A DNA stretch of 64,000 bases from Archegozetes longisetosus. Lineage: Eukaryota > Arthropoda > Arachnida > Sarcoptiformes > Trhypochthoniidae. Shown here piece by piece: positions 37,818 through 48,740 of the stretch (positions within the stretch are counted from its first letter, which is position 1; every line of letters starts with the position of its first letter). The DNA lies in assembly GCA_018873245.2 (NCBI GenBank), contig JAEMBT020000008.1, forward strand, positions 7,842,238 through 7,906,237, in the 5' to 3' direction. The notes under the pieces are model-generated. The model worked only from the letters and a program-made list of their open reading frames with translations, had not been told where the DNA came from and made no database searches. The position numbers and the translations under genes were made by a program.

Positions 37818-38230
37818 AGGCATTTTCCCTTTTCAAGGTTGAGTGAATTGATTAAAACCTAAAATTATTGTTAACTTAAGGCATTCCTTCCTCATTAAGA
37901 TGCAGGTATAGCTTCCATTACCCTTCATATCTGATTTAAGGGAAAGCTTCTTGTATTTGATTCTTGTGAATGATAAAAATATTAAACTATTAATAAAATA
38001 TTAAAGATATTAAAGATATTAAACTATTTATAAAAAATAATCACTCGAAAGCACTTGCTCGAAACTAGTTTCGAGTTCATTATAAATAGAAAATAAAGTT
38101 CTTATCTGACGATTTGATAATTTGCGCACTTTTTTCAGATAAAACTAATTGAGATCTATTGAGACGGTTTATAATACTAGCAATTATAGTTAAAACGCTT
38201 TTAAGTTTAATATTTTTCTTATCAAGCATA
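37818..38230. repeat. 3' flank of copy 1, repeated at 35440
   Basis: Downstream flank of the gene at 36718, with matching blocks at 35440-35830. It includes the 20-bp palindrome CTCGAAACTAGTTTCGAG near 38072. Confidence 0.6.
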
Positions 38231-38723
38231 TATCAAGCACGGAAGTCGAAATATACTCCTTGCCTGACTTTTGAAACCAAAAAGGTTTACACAAATTAAA
38301 AAAAATAGGGTAAGACTGAAAACTAATATCAAGTCATCTAGCTCACAACGAGTGCGAACGAATATGAGAAAACTTTATTAGCACCGAATTCGAGTTTGCA
38401 TCTTTTAGAGATTAAATGCTAATCACACCAAAGATACTTTTTTAAAAAAACTTGAGGGCTTTTATGCTTGAGGCAAATTCTCTTCAATTTTAAGCTGAAA
38501 TGGTTTTATTTACTTAATAAGTCTCAAGCGTTTGATCATTACATATTTTATTGAAGTAACAACTATTGAGTAGTGTTCCCAGGCCATTTCGTCGCTAAAC
38601 TTGAGAACTTAAAAAAATGCCAATTTTCGCCTTGAGTTCGCCTTGAGATTAGTAAATTAAATAAATAATAATGTAACATATTTTAACTAGAACACTACTA
38701 TTGAGTACTATTCAACAAAAGTA

Positions 38724-38937
38724 TTAGGTTGAGGAAAAAGTTTTGTCATAGATCTAAACGTGATTTTTCGATCTAATTTTTGACACTTTATCTATTGTTT
38801 ACAAATCTTTTCAAATTATAAACTTCAATCGTAATAATGATGGCGATTATATAATCGATTAAGCTTTATTTGAATTTAAATAAAATGATTTGTTTTAATT
38901 ACCTCTATTTATGACAACAAATTTTTCCTCAACCTAA
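38724..38937. mobile_element. Mariner-derived MITE, 214 bp
   Basis: Inverted ends TTAGGTTGAGGAAAAA and TTTTTCCTCAACCTAA (about 28 bp in all) are flanked by TA on both sides. No coding sequence remains. The left tip sequence is mariner-like. Confidence 0.85.
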
Positions 38938-39464
38938 TATATTTTAATAAGTGATCTTGATGTTCGATACTACATACACGTACTATCGACCTAATAATTA
39001 TGTGTCAAATTTTGCGCTAAAAAAATAGGAATCACAATATCATATTTTAAAACTTGTATTTCAACATTACTCAACAGCAATAAATGCATTATAAAAGTTC
39101 AGTTCTTAAAAAGTTTAGTAAAAAGTGTCATGTTATAAAGCAACATTAAATTTTTGTTGAGTGGATTTTTTAGCATTCCCTGAGATCTGTGCGTAAAAAA
39201 TTGCGGGAAAATGCATAATTTGACACATAATTATTTAATCTATAGCACTTGTAATTTGGAATCTCAAGACTCTTGTACTTAATTCGTAAATTCAAGTACA
39301 TGGGTCAAATGCCATCTTTTAAAACTGGATTCTTCAAGTTCCTTGAATTAAAGACATGTCTTTAATATTCGAAATTTCATAACATTATAGACCGATCATA
39401 AACTTTTAAAAATAATATTTCAAACTGTAAAAACATCGTGTGTGTTAGAAGCCTTTTAAAATGA
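38938..39464. other. No gene recognised
   Basis: AT-rich spacer between a mariner MITE and a cluster of hairpins. Confidence 0.4.
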
Positions 39465-39514
39465 TTTACTTTTACTTTTATCATGTATTTAAACATGATA
39501 AAAGTAAAAGTAAA
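39465..39514. repeat. Perfect short hairpin
   Basis: Arms of about 21 bp (TTACTTTTACTTTTATCATGT and its complement) around a 6-base loop. The right arm continues as further AAAAGT units, so the hairpin probably arose within a short tandem repeat. Confidence 0.75.
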
Positions 39515-39625
39515 AGTAAAACGCTAATACTTTATAATTGTTCAATCCTTTTGTGAAAATTCACATTTTTAAGACATGGCCTTATGAAATGAAATCTCAA
39601 TCTCCGCGTACTTATAATCAGGAAT

Positions 39626-39863
39626 ATAAGTAAACTCGTGGTGGTATAAATTTGTCTATTAAAGCTTTCATTTGAACCCACTTTTTGAAGAAATGCGTTA
39701 ACTCATAGGCCTTTTACTATGGATTAAAAATACTTTCTATATTGAATTCTATAAAGTATTTTTAATTCATAGGAAAAAGCCTATGATTTAAAGCATATCT
39801 TCAGAAAGTAGGTTCAAACGAATGCTTTAATAGGCAAATTCATACCGCCACGAGTTTACTTAT
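39626..39863. repeat. Foldback element, about 110-bp arms
   Basis: Begins ATAAGTAAACTCGTGG and ends with CCACGAGTTTACTTAT. Blocks such as TCTATTAAAGC, CATAGGCCTTTT and ATTAAAAATACTTT recur in reverse complement around a loop of about 12 bp. The arms differ at scattered sites. No coding capacity. Confidence 0.85.
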
Positions 39864-39935
39864 CATAAATGATATTTTAAAAATTTCTAGCGATTCACAT
39901 TATAAGCACATGTACCTGTATGCGGCGTAAAACGG

Positions 39936-40078
39936 GGACATGGTAAAAGGAGAGACAATGTATTTGTATGGAGAGACAGGAGAGACAATGTATTTTCTAT
40001 GGAGAGACAATACATTTCTATGGAGAGACAATACATTTCTATGGGGAGACAATATAATTCTATGGAGAGACAGGAGAG

Positions 40079-40119
<41 letters not shown>

Positions 40120-40172
40120 ACGGAGAGAGAGACAGGAGAGAATGGTTTTATATGTAGAGTAATGACCAGTAA

Positions 40173-40234
<62 letters not shown>

Positions 40235-40245
40235 TCTCTTTCTGA

Positions 40246-40279
<34 letters not shown>

Positions 40280-40456
40280 GACTCTCTCCCTCTCTCTCTC
40301 TCTCTCTCTTCGTCTCTCTTTCTGACTCTCTCCCTGTCTCTCTCTCTCTCTCTCTCTTCGTCTCTCTTTCTGACTCTCTCCCTGTCTCTCCATAGAATTA
40401 TATTGTCTCTCCTGTCTCTCCATACAAATACATTGTCTCTCCTTTTACCATGTCCT
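39936..40456. mobile_element. GA/CT microsatellite hairpin with 9-bp duplication
   Basis: The left half is purine-rich (GGACATGGTAAAAGGAGAGA then GAGA runs) and the right half pyrimidine-rich (CTCT runs ending TCTCTCCTTTTACCATGTCC). They are near-complementary over about 200 bp, with a 30-bp non-repetitive loop near 40141-40175. The 9-bp direct repeat GTAAAACGG flanks it exactly (39927-39935 and 40457-40465). It behaves as a MITE whose interior expanded as microsatellite. A 9-bp duplication suggests a Mutator-like mobiliser. Confidence 0.85.
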
Positions 40457-40785
40457 GTAAAACGGTATTATTTTTATCATATATATATATATATATTAAT
40501 AATATGAAAAGTATAGATCTTGTAAATGTTCATTCATTGATACTTAAAAAGTATAATCGGTTATAAAGTGCTTGCGATTAATAGGGAACATTAATATAAG
40601 TTTACTTTAAATAAATACCAGTATAAATTGGACCTTTTTATCTCAACACTAATATGAAGAGAATTTGCCTGAAGTGTTAAGGTCCTCATTTGTTTATTTC
40701 ATAAAATGATATCAAGCTTGAAAGTCGAAAAGTACTATTTTAGTTCCACGAGGAAGCAGAAGGGCTTATATTAATATATTGAAAT

Positions 40786-42480
40786 TTATTTACCGATATC
40801 AACATTTTTACCTTTGAAAATAGCTTGTATTAGGTTAGCTCCCGAGTCTTTATCAGCTTTTGCCTGAAATTACAACTTCAGAACAGTAGACTATTTTAAT
40901 ACTCGAGTCGGTTCATAATTGACTATACTGAAATACTTCTCATCTTCTTGTGATTTGATTTTTTCGCTCATTATTAACTGATTAATTGTTTAGTAATAAA
41001 AATGCAATTAATAAAGAACTGAGCACACTTTTAACATCAAAGAGAATAAGTATGAAATCGAGACCTGGAAAAGAACTTTATCGTCAGTTTTGAGTTCTAA
41101 ATCCCAACCATTATTTGCATACTGATCAATTAGACATTGAGTTCTGCCTGAAAACCTCTGGTATATTGTCGTATAAGTTTCCACTGGCATGGAATTATTG
41201 TAATCAATCCAATTAAATAAACTAACCTCATGAGTAGTTAAGTCTGAAAATTGAATTTTTATTTATCAAGTTTCTAATACCTTTTGGGAGCAATTTAAAA
41301 ATCTTACTATTTTATTATGTTATATATAGCCATTGATCTTACAGGTGTAGCTTCTTCTAATGAATCATTACACTTTTTTAAAAATCAATTATTGGAATTG
41401 GAATGAGATAGAAAATAGATACTTTTAATAAGGAAATTTTCAAAATAAATAACATTTTTATAAGTTAGATTTTTCCCATACACTTTTTTTGCATAGGAAT
41501 AAATAAGAAGCTTATTAAAATATAGAGCTGTACTTTACATGTCCAACAGAATTAACGTAAAGATTTTGAATTAATTTTAAATAGTCTTATCTAACAAGAA
41601 AGTATCTGACCACAAAGTGAAGAATTTTGAAAATATTTTTACCATGAAATAGTCATGATATGAGATTATCATAAATGTTATTCAAATCGGCTGACCTGCA
41701 CAAGAGCACAATCTATTAACTTCTGAAAATTGTTAATCAATGCAAAACTAAATGGCATTTACTATATGGTTGGAAAAATTTAATTAAAGTTAACATATGT
41801 AAGGACGATAAAGTTATATGAAATGTACAATTAGGATCACCATTTCAAACTTTTGATTGTATTTTTTCTAACCATATAATTTTACTTGATTATAAGTTAA
41901 TTTCTATGAATACTTGGCTAGAATAAAAATACAATTAAAAGCTTGAAACGATGATCCTAATTGAGATGTACTTTAACAATTTCATGTAACTATTCTATCG
42001 TTCATTCATATGTGCATATTTGTGACTCTATCTCGAAACTGTTATTCTTTAGGTTACTCAAAATTTTTCCAACCATATTGAAAATGCTACTCAGTTTTGC
42101 ATTGATTAACAATTTCCAAAAGTTGATAGATTGTGCTCTTATGCAGGTCAACCGATTTGAGTAGCATTTATGATCATCTCATGTGATGCCTAATTGATGG
42201 TAAAAATATTTTCAAAATTCGTCACTTTGTAGTCAGATACTTCCCTTGTAAGATGCTTTATATTTTGCAATAACGATAGAGAGAAAGCCTTATTTTAATC
42301 GTATATTGCATCAATGAAGAGTCGAAAATCTCAATTTTTATTTGAGTAATATTCCATAAAAAGATCTATAAATAATAATTTTTATGATTTTATTCAATAA
42401 ATTGTTAGAGCACTACAGTCAAATATGAAAACCTTGAGACACTTCAACATCGACCCGACTATCAGATAAATCATCTAAAG
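40786..42480 (-). CDS. Unidentified spliced gene, 3' part
   Basis: Three minus-strand open exons join in matching phases: 42480-42433, 41243-41065 and 40863-40786 (donors CAAG|GTTTTC and CCAG|GTCTCG; acceptors GTTTCAG, TTTTCAG and TTTCAG; stop TAA). They encode about 101 residues, with HEVSLFNWIDYNNS, YQRFSGRTQCLIDQYANNGW and AKADKDSGANLIQAIFKG. The order W...QC..QY...(I)AD..G loosely recalls the C-terminal half of M13 (neprilysin-like) peptidases, but the zinc motifs are absent, so I do not assign it. The 5' end was not found. The intron 41244-42432 holds a foldback element. The consistent splicing supports a real gene or a recent remnant. Confidence 0.45.
41595..42248. mobile_element. Foldback element, about 0.65 kb
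   Basis: Arms about 41595-41873 and 41922-42248 are imperfect reverse complements; the tips read CAAGAAAGTATCTGACCACA and, reversed, CAAGGGAAGTATCTGACTAC. Internal blocks such as GACCTGCA and GAGCACAATCTAT recur. The loop is about 50 bp. No coding sequence. Confidence 0.85.
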
Positions 42481-42811
42481 CTGAAACGAAAAAATTAAAT
42501 CCCAAAAATTTATCCATTTCATAAACATTTAAGTAACCTATTAATTAGACAGCTAAAATCTAAGATTTAAAAAATAATTTAACTTTAAAATTCTTTACTC
42601 GTGCAAGAAAATTCTTGAAAATCAGCATAAAGTTCATTTTCGAAAAAGTTACCTATATACTTGTAACGGGAGTAAAAACTTGTTTGGCTCTTAAAGTATA
42701 GACGCTGCACAAAGTTTTCATCGTTTTTGCTGAACAAATATTTTGCGATTTAATTAGAATAGTTTGTTATTTTATGAATCTATTCAAAGTGTTTATTAAA
42801 CTTTAAGGATA

Positions 42812-43861
42812 ATGCTGTCATTGTTTGGACTCTTCGTTATTGTGGTAGTACTAGCAAATTATTGTTATGCAGATGATAAAAATTGTAATGTGAGGTTAGA
42901 TCCTGACATTGAATTGACAACATATGTCCTTATTCAATTCATAAAATTTGCTCATTTTATAGAGAATTGGAATCCAAGTTATTGCCGCTTATCGGAATGT
43001 TTGGATCAAAAGAGATAAAATTCGCTGAGAGTGAACAAGAAATGAATCAGTGGTGCAGGCATTTAGTAAAATTGGTTCATTTTAATCGAAGAATGTTTTT
43101 TCATTTTTTTATTACTTTCCGAGCCCTTATTTAGAGATTATTTCAAATTTACCAATACTAGAAATTGAATGACTTTTTCTTAGATCTATCTCTGAAGTGA
43201 GTAATTTGGCGAAAAATTATGTCAGAAGATGTTTGAATGGCCTGACCAAAACTCTTACTTTGGTTACAATTTATAGTATCGAGAAAGTATATGTTAAGCA
43301 GACCTGCAAAAATAAAGTTGAAAGAAATAATTTTATTTCAAGAGCGAAGTGCGGTAATAGGGGAAAGAAAAATACAATAAAACGTTGGAATAATGGAATT
43401 AAAAATTGTCGGCCATAAAGAATGTGACTAATGCCAAAATAAAAATACCTTTAGCTTGTTGGTAAGCAAACCTTTATAAAACTTAACTATTTTCTGATAA
43501 AACGGGATTAGTTAATACCGTGTAACCAATTACTTAATGAGTTCTAATAAATCATTTAAATCATTAGTTAATAGACTTAATGAGTCTCAAAATTTTCAGT
43601 TCTTTCTATGAGTGGAAGACATGTACAATTGATGTTTACAGGAGTATTGGCTCACCTGTTTGTTCGGAGAGTGCTATTGAAGGATACGACCAATACATAA
43701 CTCGCGGATCATCGGATCCATTGAACATAGTTTGTAGTGATTATGACGACGAAAGCGATAAATGTAGTGAAATTAAACCTTTATTAAATATATCAAGATC
43801 TAATCGGTTGAGATACAAGACTCCTGTTCCTGGGATTATTGAAATTTTCAACTCATTGTAA
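42812..43861 (+). pseudogene. Secreted cysteine-rich protein, copy 2 (decaying)
   Basis: Tandem relative of the gene at 36718 with the same four-exon structure: 42812-42894, 42963-43058, 43184-43461 and 43600-43861. Three lesions are visible. The donor after exon 2 is GC instead of GT (43059-43060). Exon 3 is one base shorter than in copy 1 (278 versus 279), shifting frame near 43405 and ending at GIKNCRP. A cysteine is lost (RCW became KRW). The upstream region is also duplicated but lacks the TATA-like motif. Exon 4 remains open (SFYEWKTCTIDVYRSIGSPV). Most likely a young pseudogene; an indel error plus a GC-AG intron would be the alternative. Confidence 0.75.
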
Positions 43862-45299
43862 AGAATATTGAAAATTTATTCAAACTTGTATTTAACAATT
43901 AACTATTTCAAATCAACATTGTTTGAATCATAAAATAAAGTATGGTTTACGACAAAATATCATTTATATTTAAACCATAATTTTGTATTCATTGTTGCAT
44001 TTACCTGGTTGTTCATAATGAAATAATGTAAAAGATTTATCGATTATAACGTGTATTTGAATTTAAAATTTTTTCTTCAAAAATTTAGAACTTGGCGTTG
44101 CTTTAAAGTTTAATTGATAACAAAAAACTATAGTTGAAATGAGACTTGAAATTTTTTTATAGTAGTATTCTTTAAGCTAAATCATCATTTTAATTTATTC
44201 AGTCTGATATCACGATAAATTTAAGATCTTTAAAGGTTAATAAAACTTAATAACAGTATATGGAGAACATCTAAAAACTGTGAACACCAGAAATTTTGAA
44301 GTCATATTTGTTGTAGAGTTAGCTCTAATTGTGATATAAAGCTAACAATTTTCATTAAAATAATTGTAATTATGCCCGCTTTGATGTAAAGCGTCATATT
44401 AAATGAATTAAATAATTATTGAAAAATAATAGCATTGATTTTTTGAAAATTTAATTTGAGGTCTTTTATTGGTGTGATGTTTGCGTATTAAGAACTTATT
44501 ACTGTGGGCTATGAAAATTTTATAATATAATAATTTTTAAATACAAGAAAAAGTACTTTCGTTTGGTTATAATTAAGTTTACCTAATTATATTTATTAAA
44601 GTTTTATGGAATAAAAGCATTTTGCTAACTTTTTTGTCGTAAACCATAAGTTCTCAAACTTCCCATAACTCAGTATGCAAAAGCGACTTCGACGCGTAAT
44701 TACTACTAAAGGAGAACCGAAAAGTATTAATTGTCAATCTTAGTTATATGATAATTAAATTATGTGTTTTTGATCTATCAATTCATTTTTGTTTTTACTG
44801 GCTACCAGAATCAATTAAATTGTAATGAACTAATAAGACATATTCAATTTACTCAATTTAGGCTTATTGACGAGTTGTAATTGTTTCATAGTTTTCCTAA
44901 AATTAATTTTTATAAAATACTATAATCTTCCTCATATGCTTCTTTATCAATTTTGAAAAGATCTTGACTATAATGCGATATAGAAATTTGGAAAAGGTTT
45001 TCTTGAATAAGATTTTTATTTTTGTAATTAGCGAGTTAGTTTTTCAGCCATAAGACGGTAACGCATTAATTGATTATAGTTCTCTTATCCTATTTTCGAC
45101 CCAAATGAATTTCTCAAGACGCGAAATCAACTATTGCCAAATTAAGCTATACATCTCAAGCCTGATCCTACCTAATTTTACAGATTTTAAGAATTTTACG
45201 ACCGTAGGAGTCAGTTTCGCGGAAGTCGGTTTTGAGAATGGCATTTAAACAAGTCAGTTTAGCTGAAAAGTTTAATTTCTCTTCCCATTCTGTTTTCCT
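43862..45299. other. No gene recognised
   Basis: AT-rich spacer between the copy 2 pseudogene and a pogo/Tigger-like transposon. Nothing supportable. Confidence 0.4.
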
Positions 45300-47690
45300 A
45301 TTCTCACTCGGAATTAACATTGCTGTAAATTTTTTTAAAAGCAATATATGCCTTAAATGATGGGTAATAATTAAAGATTTTAAGTTTTCGGTCTGATTTG
45401 GGCTGAAATGCATTTTTTGAAATTTTATAATTAATTCAAATTTAAGTTTCCCTCACATTTCCCTCTCAAGTTCTGATTTTGCTATAATTAGAACGAAGTT
45501 CGATTGATAAAGTTTTTTACGAATTTATCCAAATCCTTCAAAATCTATTGAGATGTCCTAAAGTTTACTTTTAAGCTTTATCCTAAGTTTAAACAAATGG
45601 AAAATTTTCTACTCTTAATCTTGTTTACTACTACTAAAATTTGACCACTGCTTTTAATCCTACTATCAATGTATAAACAAATAAACCTTTTCCTAAATAT
45701 ATAGGGATAGAAATTTCAATCTAAGAGTCAGTCTATTTTTGAGTTTGACAAACACACACCACAACTAAGTCTATGTATTGTTTAATATGTTAAAAATAAA
45801 ATTAATTTACTTCACCACACCATTAAAAGACACCTCACTATTAATGTTCAAATAGTTATAAACCATTTTTTAGAATAATTTATTATAAAATGCTAAACTC
45901 AATTAATATTATTAATGAATTTTATAAAATCTCTCATCAAAAATATCATAACGAATTAACTCAAATATCAGAAAATGAAAAATCAATATCAATTGATTTA
46001 TTGAAATATTTCGATGATGTTATTTTTGATAATTATGAATACGAAGAATATTTAGAAATATCTGATAATGAAAATGATAGTGAGATCGAAGACGAAGACG
46101 AATTCGAAAATGGAAATAAGAAAGTAAAAATTGATCCTGATTATGATTATAAAGTTATTTTATCTAAAAATATTGATTATTATAACAAAAACAAATATGA
46201 TTTTGAAACAATGACAGAAATTGTAAATTACTCAAAGCTAAAAAATAGGAAAATGAAGTTTTATTTGTATTCAAAGTAGATTTAAAAGATTAGATTCAAT
46301 TCAAGAAGTTTATAGGATTAAAACTTATGCCGAAAATTGAGGCACATTTTTACAAAAGATGGAAACGATTGAAAAATATTTAACTAATAAGTTTAAAGAG
46401 ATTAGAAAAAAACATTTACCAATATACGATATCAACTTAAAAAAGTGGGCACTAAAAAGTCACGAGAAATAAATTGCAATTTTAAAGCTAGCGATGGATG
46501 GGTTACTTGTTTCAAGAAAGGGCATAGAATCAGATCCAGGAAAATCTCCAAATCTATAGAAATGAATCAAATCAAATGAAAATTAAAGAAAATGCGAAAA
46601 AATTTGTTGATATAATCAGAAATATTTCTATAAATTATAATAATAATCATATATTAAATACAGATCAATCTGGATTTAATTATAAATTATATTTTAAAAG
46701 AACGCCCTCTTATATCAGAGAAAAAGATACATCAGTTAGTGCTAATTCATTAAATGTGATCTCTCACTCATACACTATCCAACTTATTATTAGTTATGAA
46801 GGAAAACTTATTGGCAAACTATACCTATGTTTAAAATAAACAAGTGGTAAATTTGGTCCTAATATAGAAAACGATTTATCTAAAGCTAATAATGTGTTGA
46901 CGGTCTGCAGTTCTAGTCGAAAATTAAATAAGGGACTAGTTAAAGTTTTTTGCACAAAGCATATTAAAGTCGAATATAAATGACAATTTTTTACTATTAC
47001 TTGATTCATGGTCTGGACATAACAAGATCGAATTATACGATAATTTTGAACATAATTGCAATTTACAGATAATTCTTCCAGAAACTACTAGTTATATTCA
47101 ACCATTGGATACTGTTTTATTCCTCCAATGGAAATATTTTGTAAAAATGTTTTATAACTTTGTTGCGATAGAAGACATAAAAGTTGACCTGAGATTAAGG
47201 AATAATATCATAAAAATGCAATCTTTGGTTTTTAATCAACTAAAATCTCCTCTATTTTATCGTATGTTACGATATGCGCGGCGTAAAGCTGGCTATACTG
47301 ATGATAGAGTTGGTAGTTTTGAATCAGTGAAGGGGACTTGTTTTAAATTCCAAGATTTAGATTGTAATGAATTTGATTGTTGGGATATTACTTTTATCAA
47401 AAGTAGTTATTGTAGAAATTTATTTTGCTTTAATCACTTTTTTACGTGTTATAATATTCACGAGGAAAACTCTTAAGTTATTTCAATAATAAATAAAATA
47501 CTACAATGTTTATTGCTCCACTTGAGAGGGAACCTATACTTGAATTAATTATAAAATTTTAAAAGATTTCAAAAAAATGCATTTCAGCCCAAATCAGACC
47601 GAAAACTTAAAATTTTTAATGATTGCCTATCATTTAAGGCATATTTTGTTTAAAAAAATTTACAGCAAATGCCAATTTCGAGTCAGTTTA
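45300..47690 (+). mobile_element. pogo/Tigger-type DNA transposon relic
   Basis: Arms at about 45300-45475 and 47506-47690 are inverted copies (TGCATTTCAGCCCAAATCAG and TTCCCTCTCAAGT blocks); the first encodes, by chance, the same short peptide start MHFSPNQTENLK in each orientation. They bracket a transposase relic at 45890-47476. The true outer ends were not found. Confidence 0.75.
45890..47476 (+). pseudogene. pogo/Tigger-like DDE transposase, broken
   Basis: An acidic N-terminal frame (45890-46279) precedes the CENP-B-type second helix-turn-helix (FKASDGWVTCFKKGHRIRSR, near 46475-46535). The DDE core follows: ILNTDQSGFNYKL (first Asp), SHSYTIQLIISYEGKLIG, LLLLDSWSGHNK (second Asp, near 47005) and TTSYIQPLDTVLFLQWKYF (third Asp, near 47110). 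The C-terminus has RRKAGYTDDRVGSFESV. Stops and frameshifts separate the parts. Its pattern matches Tigger/jerky-type transposases. Dead copy. Confidence 0.85.
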
Positions 47691-47736
47691 GATTTTAGTA
47701 AATCCCTTCTATTTTTCAAAGTGGTTATGAAAAACT

Positions 47737-48740
47737 CGAGTTCTGAGAATAGAAGTTTCGAGCACACACTTGAAAAAACATTTCATTATTAATGCAATAG
47801 ATTTTGAAAGTTTTTGAAACAATATACTGTAAATAGTAGTTGTTAAGCCAAATTAGTAGATGTAAAAACTAAAAATCTTATTCAATTACTCGAAAAGTAT
47901 GATTAAATATTTATTGTAACTCTAATAAGTTAACCGTTATATCTTTTAAAATTTCAAAACTAAGTTCAAATATTAATAAAAATGAATCTAGAAAATCTAG
48001 TGTTTAATCAGAAGTTTTTAGTCTCGTTACTTTCTATTGACTATTAGTGTTTAAGCTTTTATCTAAATCTGTTGATTACTATCAAACTTTTTATTTTGCT
48101 CTGATAAATATGAACAAACCCTAAAGTTTAGGGATGAGAAAATCAGCTATAAATTTGATTTTAACCCGTTTTGGCTAAACTGACTGGTTAAAATCCCATT
48201 CTTTTAAACTGACACCAAACTGACTTTTTCTACGAAACGTACACCAATCTTCATGGCTCCCAGTTGACTTTAAATGATAAAAAGCATAATATAGATCTAT
48301 AATTTTAAGTTAAGTTTAGATTAGAATTTTGAAATCTGTTTAGGAAACTGATTTTATACTGTGCTCAATTTTTAGGTAATTTTTGTATACCATTACTTGA
48401 TGCTGTTAGCATTTTAACATCATAAGGGAACATTCGGAAAGAAAAATTCTTGTCTAATTATTGAATTTGATGGCGTTTATATCCTGGACAGTGTTGCCAC
48501 TTTAAATCAACCAAAAAGGATGACTTTAAAAATTGCAAAAATTATTCCTTTGTTCTAGATTAGATTAGATTACATTCCAATAGTTACTAGGATTTTTGAT
48601 TTTATGAATCTTGGTCTCATCTCGGTTTCGTATGTTCCAATACAATCTTATCTCGTGGTAAATTTTATTTTAAACTCATAACTATTGACCCTTTATCTTG
48701 AGAATAGGGCATATGATTTGCGTTAAATTATTTTATAATA
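47737..48740. other. No gene recognised
   Basis: AT-rich. A small AGATT tandem near 48556 and a patch with GTCTCATCTCGG near 48613 resemble sequence beyond the mariner at about 50330, so the mariner may have landed in an older repeat. Confidence 0.35.

Noticed and set aside
40148-40507. Long Ser/Leu and Arg/Glu repeat proteins on both strands
   Set aside because: Pure translation of GA/CT microsatellite; no evidence of a gene.
45168-45413. Two peptides starting MHFSPNQTENLK, here and at 47577
   Set aside because: They are inverted copies of the transposon arms, not a gene pair.
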